Source of the DNA: Linum tenue
Lineage: Eukaryota; Streptophyta; Magnoliopsida; Malpighiales; Linaceae
Assembly (NCBI GenBank): GCA_946122785.1
Contig: CAMGYJ010000004.1
Location: forward strand, 9,074,150 to 9,138,149
Length of the DNA stretch: 64,000 nucleotides
Direction: 5' to 3'
How positions within the stretch are numbered: the stretch's first letter is position 1; every line of letters starts with the position of its first letter. Below are positions 11,726-23,273 of the stretch, one piece after another. The translations under genes and the position numbers were made by a program. The notes under the pieces are model-generated. The model saw only the letters and a program-made list of their open reading frames with translations. It did not search any database and was not told the DNA's origin.

Positions 11726-12912
11726 TGTTAGATTCAGCTCGCCAACGGCAAAATTTCATGATCATTCCCACAAAGCTTGAAGGCCAAGTCAAGATTCAAA
11801 TCTCAGCTGAAAATGTGGTGGCTGCCCAAAACAGTTAAGGCAAGTTCTCAAGTCAAAAGAAGAAAGTATAAAAACCTACCTTACTTGAAGATTTCAAGGG
11901 AAACTTGAAAGGGCAACGACTAGTTTGTGAAGACTATAAATAGGGATCAGATTGAAGAGCTAAGCAACATTTTCAAGTGATCAACATAGCTAGCTAAGAC
12001 AAAAGGGGATTTTGTGAGGGTAGCAAGGTTGATAGAAAATGGGGTTCTCAAAGGGTTCGGGGAGAATTGCTTTGAGGGTTAGTGTTGGGGAAACACTGGT
12101 ACGAGTTGCTGGGGAAGCAATTTGGGGTTTGATTAGAGAGAGTATTGATCAATCGAGTGAGATTCATCAAGGGTTCTTGGGTAGATAGTGTTAGAACGAA
12201 CTTCATCGAAATACCTTTAGTGAATCGTCGGAGATCACTCAATTGTGAGTCTCCGACCGTGGAGTAGGCAGTATTGGGATCCTCATTCTCCCAATACTGG
12301 AAACCACGTAAAAATCGTGGTGTGTCTTCTCATTCTGCCTCTCGGCTTCTGCTGTGTATGTCCTTCTGTGTGTGTGTTCTGTTTTGTGCAGGAAAATTCA
12401 CTCAGGAGCAGATAGGGAAGAAGTACTGTGAGGACCGGGTTGGGGAACTTGTTGGAGTCGAGCTTGATTTGAGCTTCACCGCAACTGCCTGGGTTTTTCA
12501 CAGCAGAGTTCTTGCTGATCTTCCCTATTCTTCACTTGAACATAAGCAAAGTTTGTTTTTTATCTAAGTCCCAAGCGGGAAGGGCAACTTGATTTGAATT
12601 AAAACTCGGTCATTTTGCTTTCATCAATTAGAAGCTGGGTCGGGACGAGAATTGAGTGGGCAGGGCTTCCGGGCTGGGGCTATTACGTCCGAGTAATCTA
12701 AGTATTAGGGATTAGAAGCCCAGTATCGTGAAGTTAGGTTAAACTTTAATCAGACTATCTTAGTGTGTCATTATACGCCTAGGCCTAAGGTGGAAGGGTC
12801 TAAGATAGTTAGAATTAAAATCCACTTTGAGATTAATTTGTACTAATCATTATTATTAAGGTTGATTTGTAGCCAAGACAGGTATAATGTCTCGCGCTCG
12901 ACGCAACCAACA
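11726..12912 (+). repeat. 5' LTR of the Sirevirus-type element
   Basis: 1,187 bp, nearly collinear with the 3' LTR. It keeps a segment of about 80 bp around 12,015-12,090 that the 3' LTR lacks, and lacks about 41 bp found in the 3' LTR near 22,436-22,476. An ORF of about 95 codons inside both LTRs is likely fortuitous. Confidence 0.92.
11935..11943 (+). promoter_or_regulatory. TATA box in the 5' LTR
   Basis: TATAAATAG within the U3 part of the LTR; the same motif occurs at the equivalent place in the 3' LTR. It is the likely start signal for retroelement RNA. Confidence 0.6.
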
Positions 12913-12914
12913 CG

Positions 12915-12926
12915 TGGTATCAGAGC
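12915..12926 (+). other. Primer binding site (initiator tRNA-Met type)
   Basis: TGGTATCAGAGC, two bases after the 5' LTR end, is the usual plant Copia primer binding site complementary to the 3' end of tRNA-iMet. Confidence 0.9.
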
Positions 12927-12960
12927 ACGGTCACCGTAGAATAAGGTTCAATGACCTCCG

Positions 12961-13799
12961 GTGCTATTCAAGATGACGTCGGGTCCCAAAAATAATTCTC
13001 CACTCTATCTGGCTGACGGATATTCTCAAAATCGGCCTCCCAGATTTGAAGGAGTTGACTATGGGTATTGGAAAAATCGGATGGAATTATTTGTTGGATC
13101 CACATATTCAAAACTCTGGGCTAGAGTCATCAAGGGTCCGTATGAACTCAAGGCGGATCAAGAAAAATGGACAGACGAGGACTTTAAAAAATTTCAGCAA
13201 AACTGCAAGGCAACTAATTTTATGTATTGTGCACTCGGTCCAGAAGAATATCACAAAGTTTTCGGTTGCAAGACTGCTAAGGAAATTTGGGATAAACTCC
13301 AGGTTACTTATGAAGGTACCTCTCAAGTCAAGACATCTCGAATTAATTCATTAAAACAGCAATTCGAGTTGTTCAAAATGGAAGAAGGAGAAACTATCCG
13401 GCAAATGTACGAGCGTTTCACAAACATTGTGAACAGTCTGGAGAATCTCGGGAAATCATATGGAAGTGGAGATCTTGTTAGAAAAATTTTATGGAGTCTC
13501 CCAGAGCAATGGACTCCAAAGGTAACGGCAATAGAAGAAGCTAAAGACCTGGAGGCGTTACCTATAGACGAACTAATCGGGTCATTAGCTACTCATGAAG
13601 ACAAGCTCAACTAGGGAAATTATGATAAAGGAAAAAAGGGAATAGCCTTCAAGGCTACCACTTACAACGAAGACACAGAAGATCTCGATGATATGGAGGA
13701 TGAAGAACTAGCTCTACTAAACAAACAAATTAGTAGACTACTTCGAGTAAGAAGAGAAAACCGAAGAGGAAACTTCTTTAACAAGAGTAGAGAAGTTTA
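12961..13799 (+). pseudogene. gag N-terminal part of the Sirevirus-type element
   Basis: Encodes the capsid-type gag domain of Copia elements (UBN2/Retrotran_gag family). Likely start is MTSGPKN at 12,973. Typical features are FEGVDYGYWKNRM near the start, then AKEIWDKLQVTYEG and MEEGETIRQMYERF. A stop at 13,612-13,614 breaks the frame after about 214 codons, and more stops occur near 13,797. The same reading frame continues beyond a solo LTR inserted at 13,813 into the zinc-knuckle segment, so the insertion did not change the phase. Confidence 0.85.
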
Positions 13800-13812
13800 G
13801 AAATAAGGTGGT

Positions 13813-15195
13813 TGATGACTCGGTATTTGCACATGTTTTCCCCTTTGTTTCTTGATTGTTTGAGCTTGAATTATCGTTTCTTTGGCCTATTTTACGATAG
13901 GTTGTGTTCCTTTGTCACATTTCAGGTCCTAGCACATAAAGTGAAGCATAGGCGCAAGTTTCAAGTCAATCAGAGATCAATTGACAATTCGGGAGAAGAA
14001 ACTCGGGTATGACCTGAAGAAGAATGGATTTCTACCTCAATTTATGGACAAAGAATCATGCAAGCTTGTCATGAAAAGAAAGATGACGAGAATACGAGCG
14101 TCTGGGATCAAACGGCGACTGATTCGGAGTCCGGACGAGGGAGAAACGAAGCATTAAACAGAGGCTGAGCAAGCCACACGGGCACAACCCACACGGCCGT
14201 GTGACCTGGACATGTGGCCGTGTGGAAATCACCGAGCCTTCACACGGGCAGCTGGGAAAGCCACACGGCCGTGTGGCCTGGCCGCGTGAGTCGGGAATTG
14301 CTGGTTAAAACCCGATTTTCAGCAAAAGGAAAGGGGGAGAGCTGGGTTTTGGATCCCAAACACCCAAGGGACGAACCCTAGAGAGAGAAAGTGACTTGGG
14401 AACGTTCTTGGAGCTATTTTGGAGGATTTCTTCGCCATTGGAGCTCGGGAATCAAGCTTGGAGATGGAGATTGAAGATCTAGATCAGATTTCTGCAGTCT
14501 CTCTCTTCTCTATGAAGTAACTTCCCTTCACTTAGGTTTTGAGGAACCCTAGTTCCATGTGTTAGGATCTTTCTTGTATGAAGTTTTGGATGCTATATTG
14601 TTTGATTATAATCGATTGAGGCATGATTTATTGAGTCAATTGAATCGTGATCAAATTCTCTTGATTTCTGCTTTAACCTATGATAGATAGAACTGATTAG
14701 GTTAAGAGAGCTTCCTTGATTGATAGTGGTGAATTGGTTGTGCGAGAGTCAATCAATTCATTGCTTTGTACCGGAATTCATTCCAGTAGTGGAGTTCTGT
14801 GTTCATAGCCTCAGTTTTCTATCCTGGTGAAGACTAGTCGTCTGCCGGGTAGTTGGACTGAGAGGGCTTGGTCAGCTTAAGAGATTCCAAGCTAATTTAG
14901 GATCTTCCGCAGTTTAATCAACAGTAGATCAACCAAAGGTAATTGCAACTTGGACCTAATTGAGGAGCTAGGGGGAATCATACCTAAGTGAGTTCCCAAC
15001 TTGTAATTAGTAGAGTAGTCAGTAGAGTAGTTTATCAATCAATCCTTAATCTAGTTTGCTAGATAATGAACTGAAGCTGAGTAATAGTAACTCTAGAGAC
15101 CCGTGGATTCGATATTTATTACTTGTGCCACTAAACTGAAGTCCCTTTCATTGGTTACACTTGGCCATTGTTAGGTGTTGTGTTTTAGCGAGTCA
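13813..15195. mobile_element. Solo LTR, probably Ty3/Gypsy, inserted into gag
   Basis: The 1,383-bp segment begins TGATGACTCGG and ends GCGAGTCA, with a perfect 5-bp target duplication GTGGT at 13,808-13,812 and 15,196-15,200. No coding domains are inside. The internal CCACACGGCCGTGTGG-like palindromic stretch (about 14,190-14,290) is reminiscent of plant Gypsy LTRs. A lone LTR with a target duplication indicates loss of the internal part by LTR-LTR recombination. The strand of the original element cannot be fixed. Confidence 0.85.
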
Positions 15196-15200
15196 GTGGT

Positions 15201-16106
15201 ACATCAAAATATCCTCAATCAAGAGCATTCCACAAAAGCAGGAATGAACAGCTTCAGTCGGTTAAGGTTCAAAACACTACCGGATGCTTTAGATGTGGGA
15301 AAACTGGGCATATCAAGCCTGAATGTCCTCTAGCTAGAAAAGAACGAGCCATGGCTGCAACATGGAGCTATAGCGAAGAAGAAGATGAGGATGGAGAGGA
15401 AACATGAGAAGAAAGCTACATGGCAATTGAAGTTGAAGAGCCATCAGAAAGACATAACCCAAACGAGGTAAAATCTTCCAACCAGACTTATTTCAGTGAT
15501 AGTGATTATTATAGTGATGATGATCAATTAGTATCCACTATCAAGGAAATTCAGTTAGAGTTTGGAAATGTTAAAGTAAAATATTCTAAACTAAAATCTG
15601 ATTATGCCAAAATAAACATTGAATATGATGAACTAAAGAAGGAGGCGGTGAGATTAAAAGAAGAGTTAGAAGAAACTACTAAGAAAGTTGAAGTCTTAGA
15701 AAATCAGAAATCTAGTCTTACGGTAAAACTTCAAGAATCATTAGAAGGAAATAAAATCGAATCTCTAAGAAAGGAAGGTAAATCTTACCTAAATCATTCC
15801 ACTAAGGGATATTGTGAAAACTTAGGATCAAATTCATGTAGTAAAGGCAAGTCAAAGATTTTTGAAGAATCAATAAAGCATGAGAGGAATGGAACATCAA
15901 ATCAAAGATATAGAAACATAGAATGTTTCTATTGTCATAAATTTGGGCACATTAGGCGAGTATGTAGAAAGAGAATACTAAATGAAAAATATAGAAATTA
16001 TTTTACTTGTCATCAAGTCGGTCACATTAGTAGATTTTGTTCTATTAAAGATCACAAACAAACTGTATCCAAGAAAGTCTGGATACAAAAACCCAAAACT
16101 GCATGA
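15201..16106 (+). pseudogene. gag C-terminal part: zinc knuckles and coiled coil
   Basis: A first CCHC knuckle, CFRCGKTGHIKPEC, lies at 15,285-15,326, followed by an acidic segment and a stop near 15,405. A new frame from 15,420 gives 228 codons: an acidic start, a long charged heptad-like region (about residues 40-110) likely to form a coiled coil, and two more knuckles, CFYCHKFGHIRRVC and CHQVGHISRFC. Three knuckles plus a coiled coil is the enlarged gag layout seen in Sirevirus-like Copia elements. Confidence 0.8.
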
Positions 16107-16112
16107 CTGCTA

Positions 16113-19100
16113 ATGGCGCAGGTTTGCTTCCAAGTGAACATGGAGGAAACTGAATGGATACTAGACAGTGGATGCTCACACCAAATGACAGGAAATCGAA
16201 ACATATTCACCACACTCAAAGAAGGTAAAGGTGGTAAGGTATTTTTTGGTGACAATAATTCTGCCGAAATAATAGGAAGAGGAATAGTAGGTTCAGATCC
16301 ATGCATTGAGAATGTGATGCTAGTTAAAGGTCTTAAGCATAACTTATTTTCCATTAGTCAAATGTGTGGTAAAGATAAGAGGATAGTTTTTGAACATGAT
16401 AGTTGCTACATCGAGTCATTAGTTGATAAGAAAGTGCTTTTCACTGGGAGACGTAAAAATAAGTTATATGCCATAAACCTATATGATAAAGAAAGTTTTA
16501 AGATAACTTGTCTAATGTCATTAGAGAAAAATGATCAAATAGATTGGCATAGAAAGGTTGGACATGTGAGTATAGGAATTCTGTCTAAACTAAGTGACCT
16601 TGAGCTAGTTAAAGGTCTACCTAAGTTAAAAGGCAAGAAGGAGTTCTTTTGTGATGCTTGTGCTAAAGAAAAGCATACAAGGTCTAGCTTTAAAAGTAAG
16701 TCGGTAATATCTACATCAAGACCACTTGAACTACTTCATCTTGATCTCTTCGGACCAACCAATGTGGTAAGCTATGGAGGTAAGTCCTATGCTTTTGTAA
16801 TTGTAGATGACTATTCTCGTTTCACTTGGGTAATGTTTCTAGCTAGCAAAAGTGAAGCCTTCCAAAATTTTGAGTCTCTAACTAAGAAATTGGAAAATGA
16901 AAAACAATCTAAGGTTGCTAGCATCAGAAGCGATCATGGTGGAGAATTTATCTCAGAAGAGTTTGAACTCTTCTGTAATAAACTAGGAATAAGTCATAAT
17001 TTCTCTGCTCTCCGTACTCCGCAACAAAATGGAGTAGTGGAAAGGAAAAATTGAACTTTGATTGATATAGCTCGAACAATGTTACATGACTATGGTTTGC
17101 CAAAGTACTTTTGGGCTAAAGCCATAAATACTGCTTGCTATATTACTATCAAGCTTTGATCAGATCGGGAATTAAGAAGACTCCTTATGAGATCTGGAAA
17201 GGAAGAAAACCCAATCTGAGTTACTTTCATCCATTTGGTTGCAAATGCTTTGCCTTAAACACCAAAGATCATCTTGGCAAGTTTGATGCCAAATCCGATG
17301 AATGTGTGTTCTTGGGTTATTCCGTGACTAGCAAGGCATATAGAGTTTTCAACAAATGGACTCTCAAAGTGGAAGAGTCCATAAATGTGATATTTGAAGA
17401 ATCTGCTAATGAGTGTTCAGATGAGATAGATGAAGATTATTTTGGACTTAGTGGGAGCTATGATCTACCAAGGACAGTAAACACGGAGAAATCTGAATCC
17501 AGAACGATCATATATGAAGACCAAGATAAAGTAGTAAGTACCACAAACTCACCAATCGAGCAAGATCATGATGTAAGGCAACCTCCTCAACATATTGCTA
17601 AACGTAATCCTTCTTCCCTTATGATAGGAGGGCTAAATGAAGGTATGATCACTCGTTCTAGAAATTCTATTGTGCATACTGCTTTTGTGTCATTGGTTGA
17701 ACCTAAAAACGTGCTAGATGCCTTGAATGATGAAAATTGGAATGCTTCTATGAATGAAGAAATGAGTCAGTTTGAACGAGCTAATGTGTGGGAGTTGGTA
17801 CCCACACCACCTAATAGAGTTATTATCGGGACTAAGTGGATTTACAAGATCAAGTCTAATGAAAATGGGGTAGCAACTAGAAACAGGGCTAGGTTAGTAG
17901 CTAAAGGGTATAATCAAGAAGAGGGAATAGATTTCGATGAAACCTTTGCTCCGCTAGCTAGATTAGAGGCTATTAGAATGTTATGTGCGTTTGCTAGCTC
18001 TAAGGGTTTCAAACTTTTTCAAATGGACGTCAAAAGTGCCTTTCTAAATGGAGATTTAAAAGAGGAAGTGTATGTTGAACAACCACCCGGTTTTGAAGAC
18101 TTTCGATACCCAAACCATGTCAATAAATTAAAGAAGGCACTATATGGACATAAGCAAGCACCCCGGGCATGGTATGAAAAACTTAGTTCTTTCCTTTTAG
18201 GAGAAGGTTTTAAAAGGGGTTCAGTGGATAAAACTCTCTTTATAAAAAATAAAGGACAACACTTGTTGCTAGTTCAAATATATGTTGATGACATTATATT
18301 TGGATCTTCTAGCAAAGAGTTGTGCGAATATTTCGAAAATATCATGAAGAAGTCTTTTGAAATGAGTGCCATGGGAGAATTAACATATTTTTTGGGTTTT
18401 TAAATTAAACAAACAACTCGAGGCATTTTCATAAGTCAAACCAAGTACATTCAAAATATGTTAAAACGTTTTGAATTTGGGAATCTAAAAACCGCAACTA
18501 CACCTATGGCCTCTACCATTAAACTAGACAAGGATGAATCGGGTAAGTCAATTGACGAGAAGTTCTATAGAGGAATGATTGGGTCACTAATGTATATTAC
18601 TGCTAGTAGACCCGATATTCAATTCAGTGTATGCCTGTGTGCTAGATTTCAAAGTGCTCCTAAGGAAAGTCACCTGACTGCTGTCAAGAGAATCTTTCGT
18701 TACTTAGCTGGCACAATGGATCTAGGTCTATGGTATGATAGTGAGTCAAGTCTTGATTTAATTGGTTATAGTGACTCAGACTATGCTGGGTGCATAGTTG
18801 ATCGTAAGAGTACTTCCGGGACATGTCAATTTCTCGGAAATTCCCTTGTGTCTTGGTTTAGCAAAAAACAAAGCTCTGTTGCTCTATCCACCGCCAAGGC
18901 TGAATACGTGGCCGCTGGCCTGTGCTGTACTCAACTCCTTTGGATGAAGCATCAACTTTGTGACTACGGGTTAGAAATAAAGGCCATGCCCGTATTGTGT
19001 GACAATACGAGTGCCATTAACATGGAAAGAAATCCAATACAACATTCTCGAACCAAGCACATAGAAATTAGGTATCATTTCATTCGAGAATTGATTGAAG

Positions 19101-19243
19101 AAGGTCAAATTCAACTTGAGTTTGTGTCTACGACGAACCAATGGGCTGATATTTTTACTAAACCTCTAAGCATTGACCAATTTCTAACCATTCGTAGAGA
19201 ACTTGGGCTTATTCCTTCTAGTGAGATTAAAGATCTAAAGTAA
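16113..19243 (+). pseudogene. pol: protease, integrase, reverse transcriptase, RNase H
   Basis: Protease active site WILDSGCSHQM lies near 16,155; the GAG-pre-integrase motif WHRKVGHVS near 16,545; the integrase core has LDLFGP, VIVDDYSRFTW, IRSDHGGEF and TPQQNGVVERKN. A TGA at 17,052-17,054 and a nearby frameshift break the end of integrase. From 17,135 a new frame gives reverse transcriptase ([37 protein letters not shown]). A stop at 18,401-18,403 separates it from RNase H (GYSDSDYAG, STAKAEYVA, DNTSAINMERNP), which ends at 19,243. Apart from these few breaks all domains are collinear. Confidence 0.9.
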
Positions 19244-19967
19244 AATAAAACTTGAGCTATCAAAGCTAATTAGTGTTGTTGCTTTAAAACCCTGGTCTGC
19301 TAAACCTCTCGGCCCATCTCTAATTCCTTTAACTCTTTGAGGCCTGGTAAGTTAAGCCCCTCTCAGGCTCTATGGGCCGAAGCCCAGACGCTCTTCTACC
19401 AGACTTGCGTGGGATTCCCTCGGTCGAACCCCCTGCTAACATTTGTTCAGGGTCTTTCTCTCAGCCCATCCCTAATATCAGGTTCTTGCTCTGTCTAATT
19501 CAAGAATTGGAGCCGCTTACTAGGTTGTGACATGAGCCCAATCCCACCCCTAGCGAACTCCCTATTACTCGGTCGATTCCAGGACAGAAATTGAACTCGA
19601 CTTTCCCCTTTCATCTGCTGAGTCAAATCCCTAAGTGTTAGCTCGATCGAATCCCTACTTCGTGCCTGTTCAATCATCTTCTTTCCAAAAATTCCTCTCT
19701 TCGAGTGCCGATCAAAGGAAGTTCTGATCCGCTGCCAGAGGACGCAGAGGAATCAAATCCTCTTCTTTGAAATTGCTTCCTCAAATGGGCTCGATCAAAT
19801 CTCCCATCTCTTAATTGCTTCAGAGAATCCTGTCTAAGAAGAGATCAATACCTTCCCCATCCAATTCTCGGTCAGTCCCTATAAAAGCCACTTAGATCAA
19901 TGGACTTCTCATCACATATTCAGCAAAAGCAGCCGATCAAAAATTCACTCTCGCTCATTCCGACACC

Positions 19968-21135
19968 ATGGTGCCGAACAATCCCCTCCTCAATCCCACC
20001 TTGATCCTGCTGCCATATTTACCAATCCAGGCTTCCGAAACTCGGAGGCATACTCCAGGTACCTTCGGTGCTTCAGTGATCGAGCTCTCCATCCATCATT
20101 CCTCATCCCTCCTACCACATTCAATTGATATAGACTGAGGGTCAATGGGTATATCAATGATCTTGGGTGGAGTTCACTGCTCCAGAATCGACCCCTTGAT
20201 CAGTGCCCTAAAGCTGTGAGAATGTTCTACGCAAGTATGCAGTGCGGCCCTTGACGCTATCCGTCGTATTTCACCACCACCGTCTACAATTTTAGCGTGA
20301 CAATCACTGCTGATGTGTTGGCCAATCTGCTGCATCTTCCTCACGATGGTTATCTAGCTGGGACAACAGAAGACTTTGATAGCTATGGGTTCCATCCCAT
20401 AGACATATGTCTTACCTAGCTCGTGACTATGGGAAGCACCAATTCTCCATGTTCTCTGTTGAGCGGCTTCCTGATGAGCTAAAAGCCTTACACTTCTACA
20501 TCACTCGTATGTTCCTCCCCCGAGATGCTGCCACGGCAACTACTCTCGAAGAGTCTGACTTGTGGATTCTGTTTAACACTAAAACAAGCTGCCCGATTAG
20601 TTACGCCACACTCATGTTTAATCACATGATTAAATATCGAGAAGAAGAGTGCAGTGGGAAGCTGCCTTTCGGTCCGCAAATCACCTCCCTGCTGGCAATC
20701 TTAGGGGTCGATCTGCGTGGGAAAATCATCAACCGGGATGTCCATTCTGACCTCCAAGCCCAGCATGTCCTGCGTCGCACCCTCTTGGAGCTTGGACCCC
20801 AAAAACTTGCCAAAGTTCAAGGGGGAGACAAACCTGCTCAGTCTGAATCAGGTGCTGATGAAGACAACAGTGTTGTAGCGTTATCTACGAGACTTGACAA
20901 GGGAAAGGAAGTGGCAGAATCGTCTCGCAAGAGGGCTCTGGACTTGGGACACCTCCATGAAGGGATAAATTTGGAGAAGGAGGGAAAAGGGTTACTTCAT
21001 GATCTGACTTTGGCTCTGAAAGGGAAAGAGGCCAGCTCTTCCCACAAGAAGGTCAACAAGGTCTTATTCGTACCTTCAGAGGATGAGGAAGTCGATCCAT
21101 CTGAGTATGCTTCCTCCCTTGAGTACACCTACTAG
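19968..21135 (+). pseudogene. Extra ORF in the envelope-like position of the Sirevirus-type element
   Basis: Between RNase H and the 3' LTR lies about 2.3 kb of extra sequence. A frame with stops from about 19,970 reads into LPHDGYLAGTTEDFDSYGFH near 20,335-20,400, then a 242-codon frame from 20,407 to 21,135. The protein has the aliphatic pattern of the plant 'putative transposon protein' domain often found in this position, then a charged, Ser/Lys-rich tail. I see no clear signal peptide or membrane anchor, so an envelope role is only positional inference. Confidence 0.6.
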
Positions 21136-21157
21136 GAAGCTTTCGGCTAATTGGCTT

Positions 21158-21532
21158 AGGGGGAGATCCATGAATGTCATTTTTGTCGGTTTAATAATTC
21201 TGGTCTGGTTGACTGGTTGTTGAAGTCGGGTTTAGATGGTAGTTGAAGTTCGGGTTAATTTTTTTTTTGTAAGACTTGCTAAAGTCTTGTGTCAAGAGTC
21301 GGTTGATGTTTGTTTCTGTTGCTATGAATAAAATGGACTCCTTTTGTCATCTTTAGAACTCATGATATCTGCTGTCTTGATTAGAGGATTGGACAGGCTG
21401 CACCAATAGTTTGTTAAGTGTGCAGGTTCTGATGGTGAGCATGTTAAGAATGAACTCTGACAAGTTGAGACAAATTCTGGAATATCCTGTTCAGGGGGAG
21501 AAGGTTAGCCATTGACTAGCTGAGGGGGAGAA
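21158..21532 (+). other. Polypurine tracts upstream of the 3' LTR
   Basis: The motif AGGGGGAGA occurs three times, at 21,158, 21,493 and 21,523; the last abuts the 3' LTR at 21,533 and is the likely plus-strand primer. Repeated polypurine tracts are a known Sirevirus feature. Confidence 0.75.
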
Positions 21533-22647
21533 TGTTAGATTCAGCTCGCCAACGGCAAAAGTTCATGATCATTCTCACACAGCTTGAAGGCCAAGTCAAG
21601 ATTCAAATCTCAGCTGAAAATGTGGTGGCTGCCCAAAACAGTTAAGGCAAGTTCTCAAGTCAAAAGAAGAAAGTATAAAAACCTACCTTACATGAAGATT
21701 TCAAGGGAAACTTGAAAGGGCAACGGCTAGTGTGTGAAGACTATAAATAGGGATCAGATTGAAGAGCTAAGCAACCTTTTCAAGTGATCAACATAGCTAG
21801 CTAAGACAAAAGGGGATTTTGGGGAAACACTGGTACGAGTTGTTGGGGAAGCAATTCGGGGTTTGATTAGAGAGAGTATTGATCAATCGGGTGAGATTGA
21901 TCAAGGGTTCTTTAGTGAATCGTCGGAGATCACTCAATTCTGAGTCTCCGACCGTGGAGTAGTCAGTATTGGGATCCTCATTCTCCCAATACTGGAAACC
22001 ACGTAAAAATCATGGTGTGTCTTCTCATTCTGCCTCTCGGCTTCTGCTGTGTATGTCCTTCTGTGTGTGTGTTCTGTTTTGTGCACGGAAATTCACTCAG
22101 GAGCATATAGGGAAGAAGTACTGTGAGGACCGGGTTGGGGAACTTGTTGGAGCCGAGCTTGATTTGAGCTTCACCGCAACTGCCTGGGTTTTTCACAGCA
22201 GAGTTCTTGCTGATCTTCCCTGTTCTTCACTCGAACAGAACTAGAGTTTGTTTTTTATCTAATTCCCAAGTGGGAAGGGCAACTTGATTTGAATTAAAAC
22301 TCGATCGTTTTGCTTTCATCAATTAGAAGCTGGGTCGGGACGAGAATTGAGTGGGCAGGGCTTCCGGGCTGGGTTATTACGTCTGAGTAATCTAAGTATT
22401 AGGGATTAGAAGCCCAATAGCGTGAAGTTAGGTTATGTTAAGTGGGCCTTACGTTTTATAGGCTTAGTTGGGGTTAAACTTTAATCAGACTATCTTAGTG
22501 TGTCATTATACGCCTAGGCCTAAGGTGGAAGGGTCTAAGATAGTTAGAATTAAAATCTGCTTTGAGATTAGTTTGTACTAATCATTATTATTAAGGTTGA
22601 TTTGTAGCCAAAACAGGTATAAAGTCTCGCGCTCGACGCAACCAACA
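21533..22647 (+). repeat. 3' LTR of the Sirevirus-type element
   Basis: 1,115 bp, starting TGTTAGATTC and ending GCAACCAACA, then the target duplication GTATG. It differs from the 5' LTR by scattered substitutions plus the two reciprocal length differences noted there. Confidence 0.92.
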
Positions 22648-22944
22648 GTATGCGCCATGGTGCCGTGTGAATCCTTATCCTTCCCAGAAGTGGAAGTTTC
22701 CAAGTTCCATTGTATTTCAATCATCCATAACCATTTCATTGTACGGCTGTACGATTTAATCTCTCCCTCACTTTGTTTTCTCCAGCTCTCTGTATTATTC
22801 GACAGTGCAGGTACAAGGTTATGACGGCGAGAGGAAAGACGCTTTGTTAAAAAATGGTGATGGTCGTCTGAGCAACTTTTGTCACCGGAAGGACTTTGGT
22901 CGGCGGACGAGATAAATGTGGATCGGGAGGTGTAGAGAAGTGAG

Positions 22945-23273
22945 TTGGGGCGGGTCGCGGGTTTTAATTAGGTTGGGTCATGATTATCGGGTTAATGGAC
23001 AAGATGGTTAGGTTTTTATGATGTGGCAGGTTTTTTATGATGTGGTAGGGTTAGATTTTATTTTTTTCAAGTTAAAAATAGATGACTAGACGAGTCTGTC
23101 AGCCACGTTAGCAGATAACTGACGGTGTTAACGGAGACTGACGGAAAGTAACGGTGACTAACCAAATATGACATGTTTTATTAAGTTTAGTAACCATGAA
23201 TGGAATTACATATTTTTAGTGACCAAACATAAATTTTTTTAGTAATCTCAGTGACCAATCTTGCAATTTACCC
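22945..23273 (-). repeat. Right terminal inverted repeat of the split Mutator-like element
   Basis: Inverse partner of 10,697-11,025. Its outer 200 bp are well matched; the inner part is looser. Confidence 0.8.

Larger units (their letters stand above)
11726..22647 (+). mobile_element. Sirevirus-type Ty1/Copia LTR retrotransposon, decayed coding capacity
   Basis: Bounded by LTRs starting TGTTAGATTC and ending GCAACCAACA, with a perfect 5-bp target duplication GTATG (11,721-11,725 and 22,648-22,652). The order is LTR, PBS, gag, protease, integrase, reverse transcriptase, RNase H, extra ORF, repeated polypurine tracts, LTR. Integrase before reverse transcriptase defines Copia. A long gag with coiled coil and several zinc knuckles, an envelope-position ORF, and multiple polypurine tracts point to the Sirevirus lineage (established traits of that group). 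Several stops and frameshifts make it non-autonomous now. It inserted into the Mutator-like element and was later hit in gag by another LTR element. Confidence 0.9.
10697..23273. mobile_element. Mutator-like element with about 330-bp TIRs, split by a Sirevirus-type retroelement
   Basis: Left terminus GGGTAAATTGCAAG and right terminus CTTGCAATTTACCC begin inverted repeats that match well for about 200 bp and more loosely to about 330 bp. The flanks TAAAAAAAG and TAAAAAG(AT) look like a 9-bp target duplication altered in an A-run. Removing the Copia element leaves about 1.65 kb with no transposase. The interior at 11,100-11,700 is GC-rich and exon-like, so captured host sequence is possible, but I could not identify it. 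Confidence 0.75.

Noticed and set aside
12274..12567. ORF of about 95 codons in the 5' LTR, repeated at 21,969-22,244
   Set aside because: It lies within LTR sequence and has no family match; duplication follows from the LTR pair.
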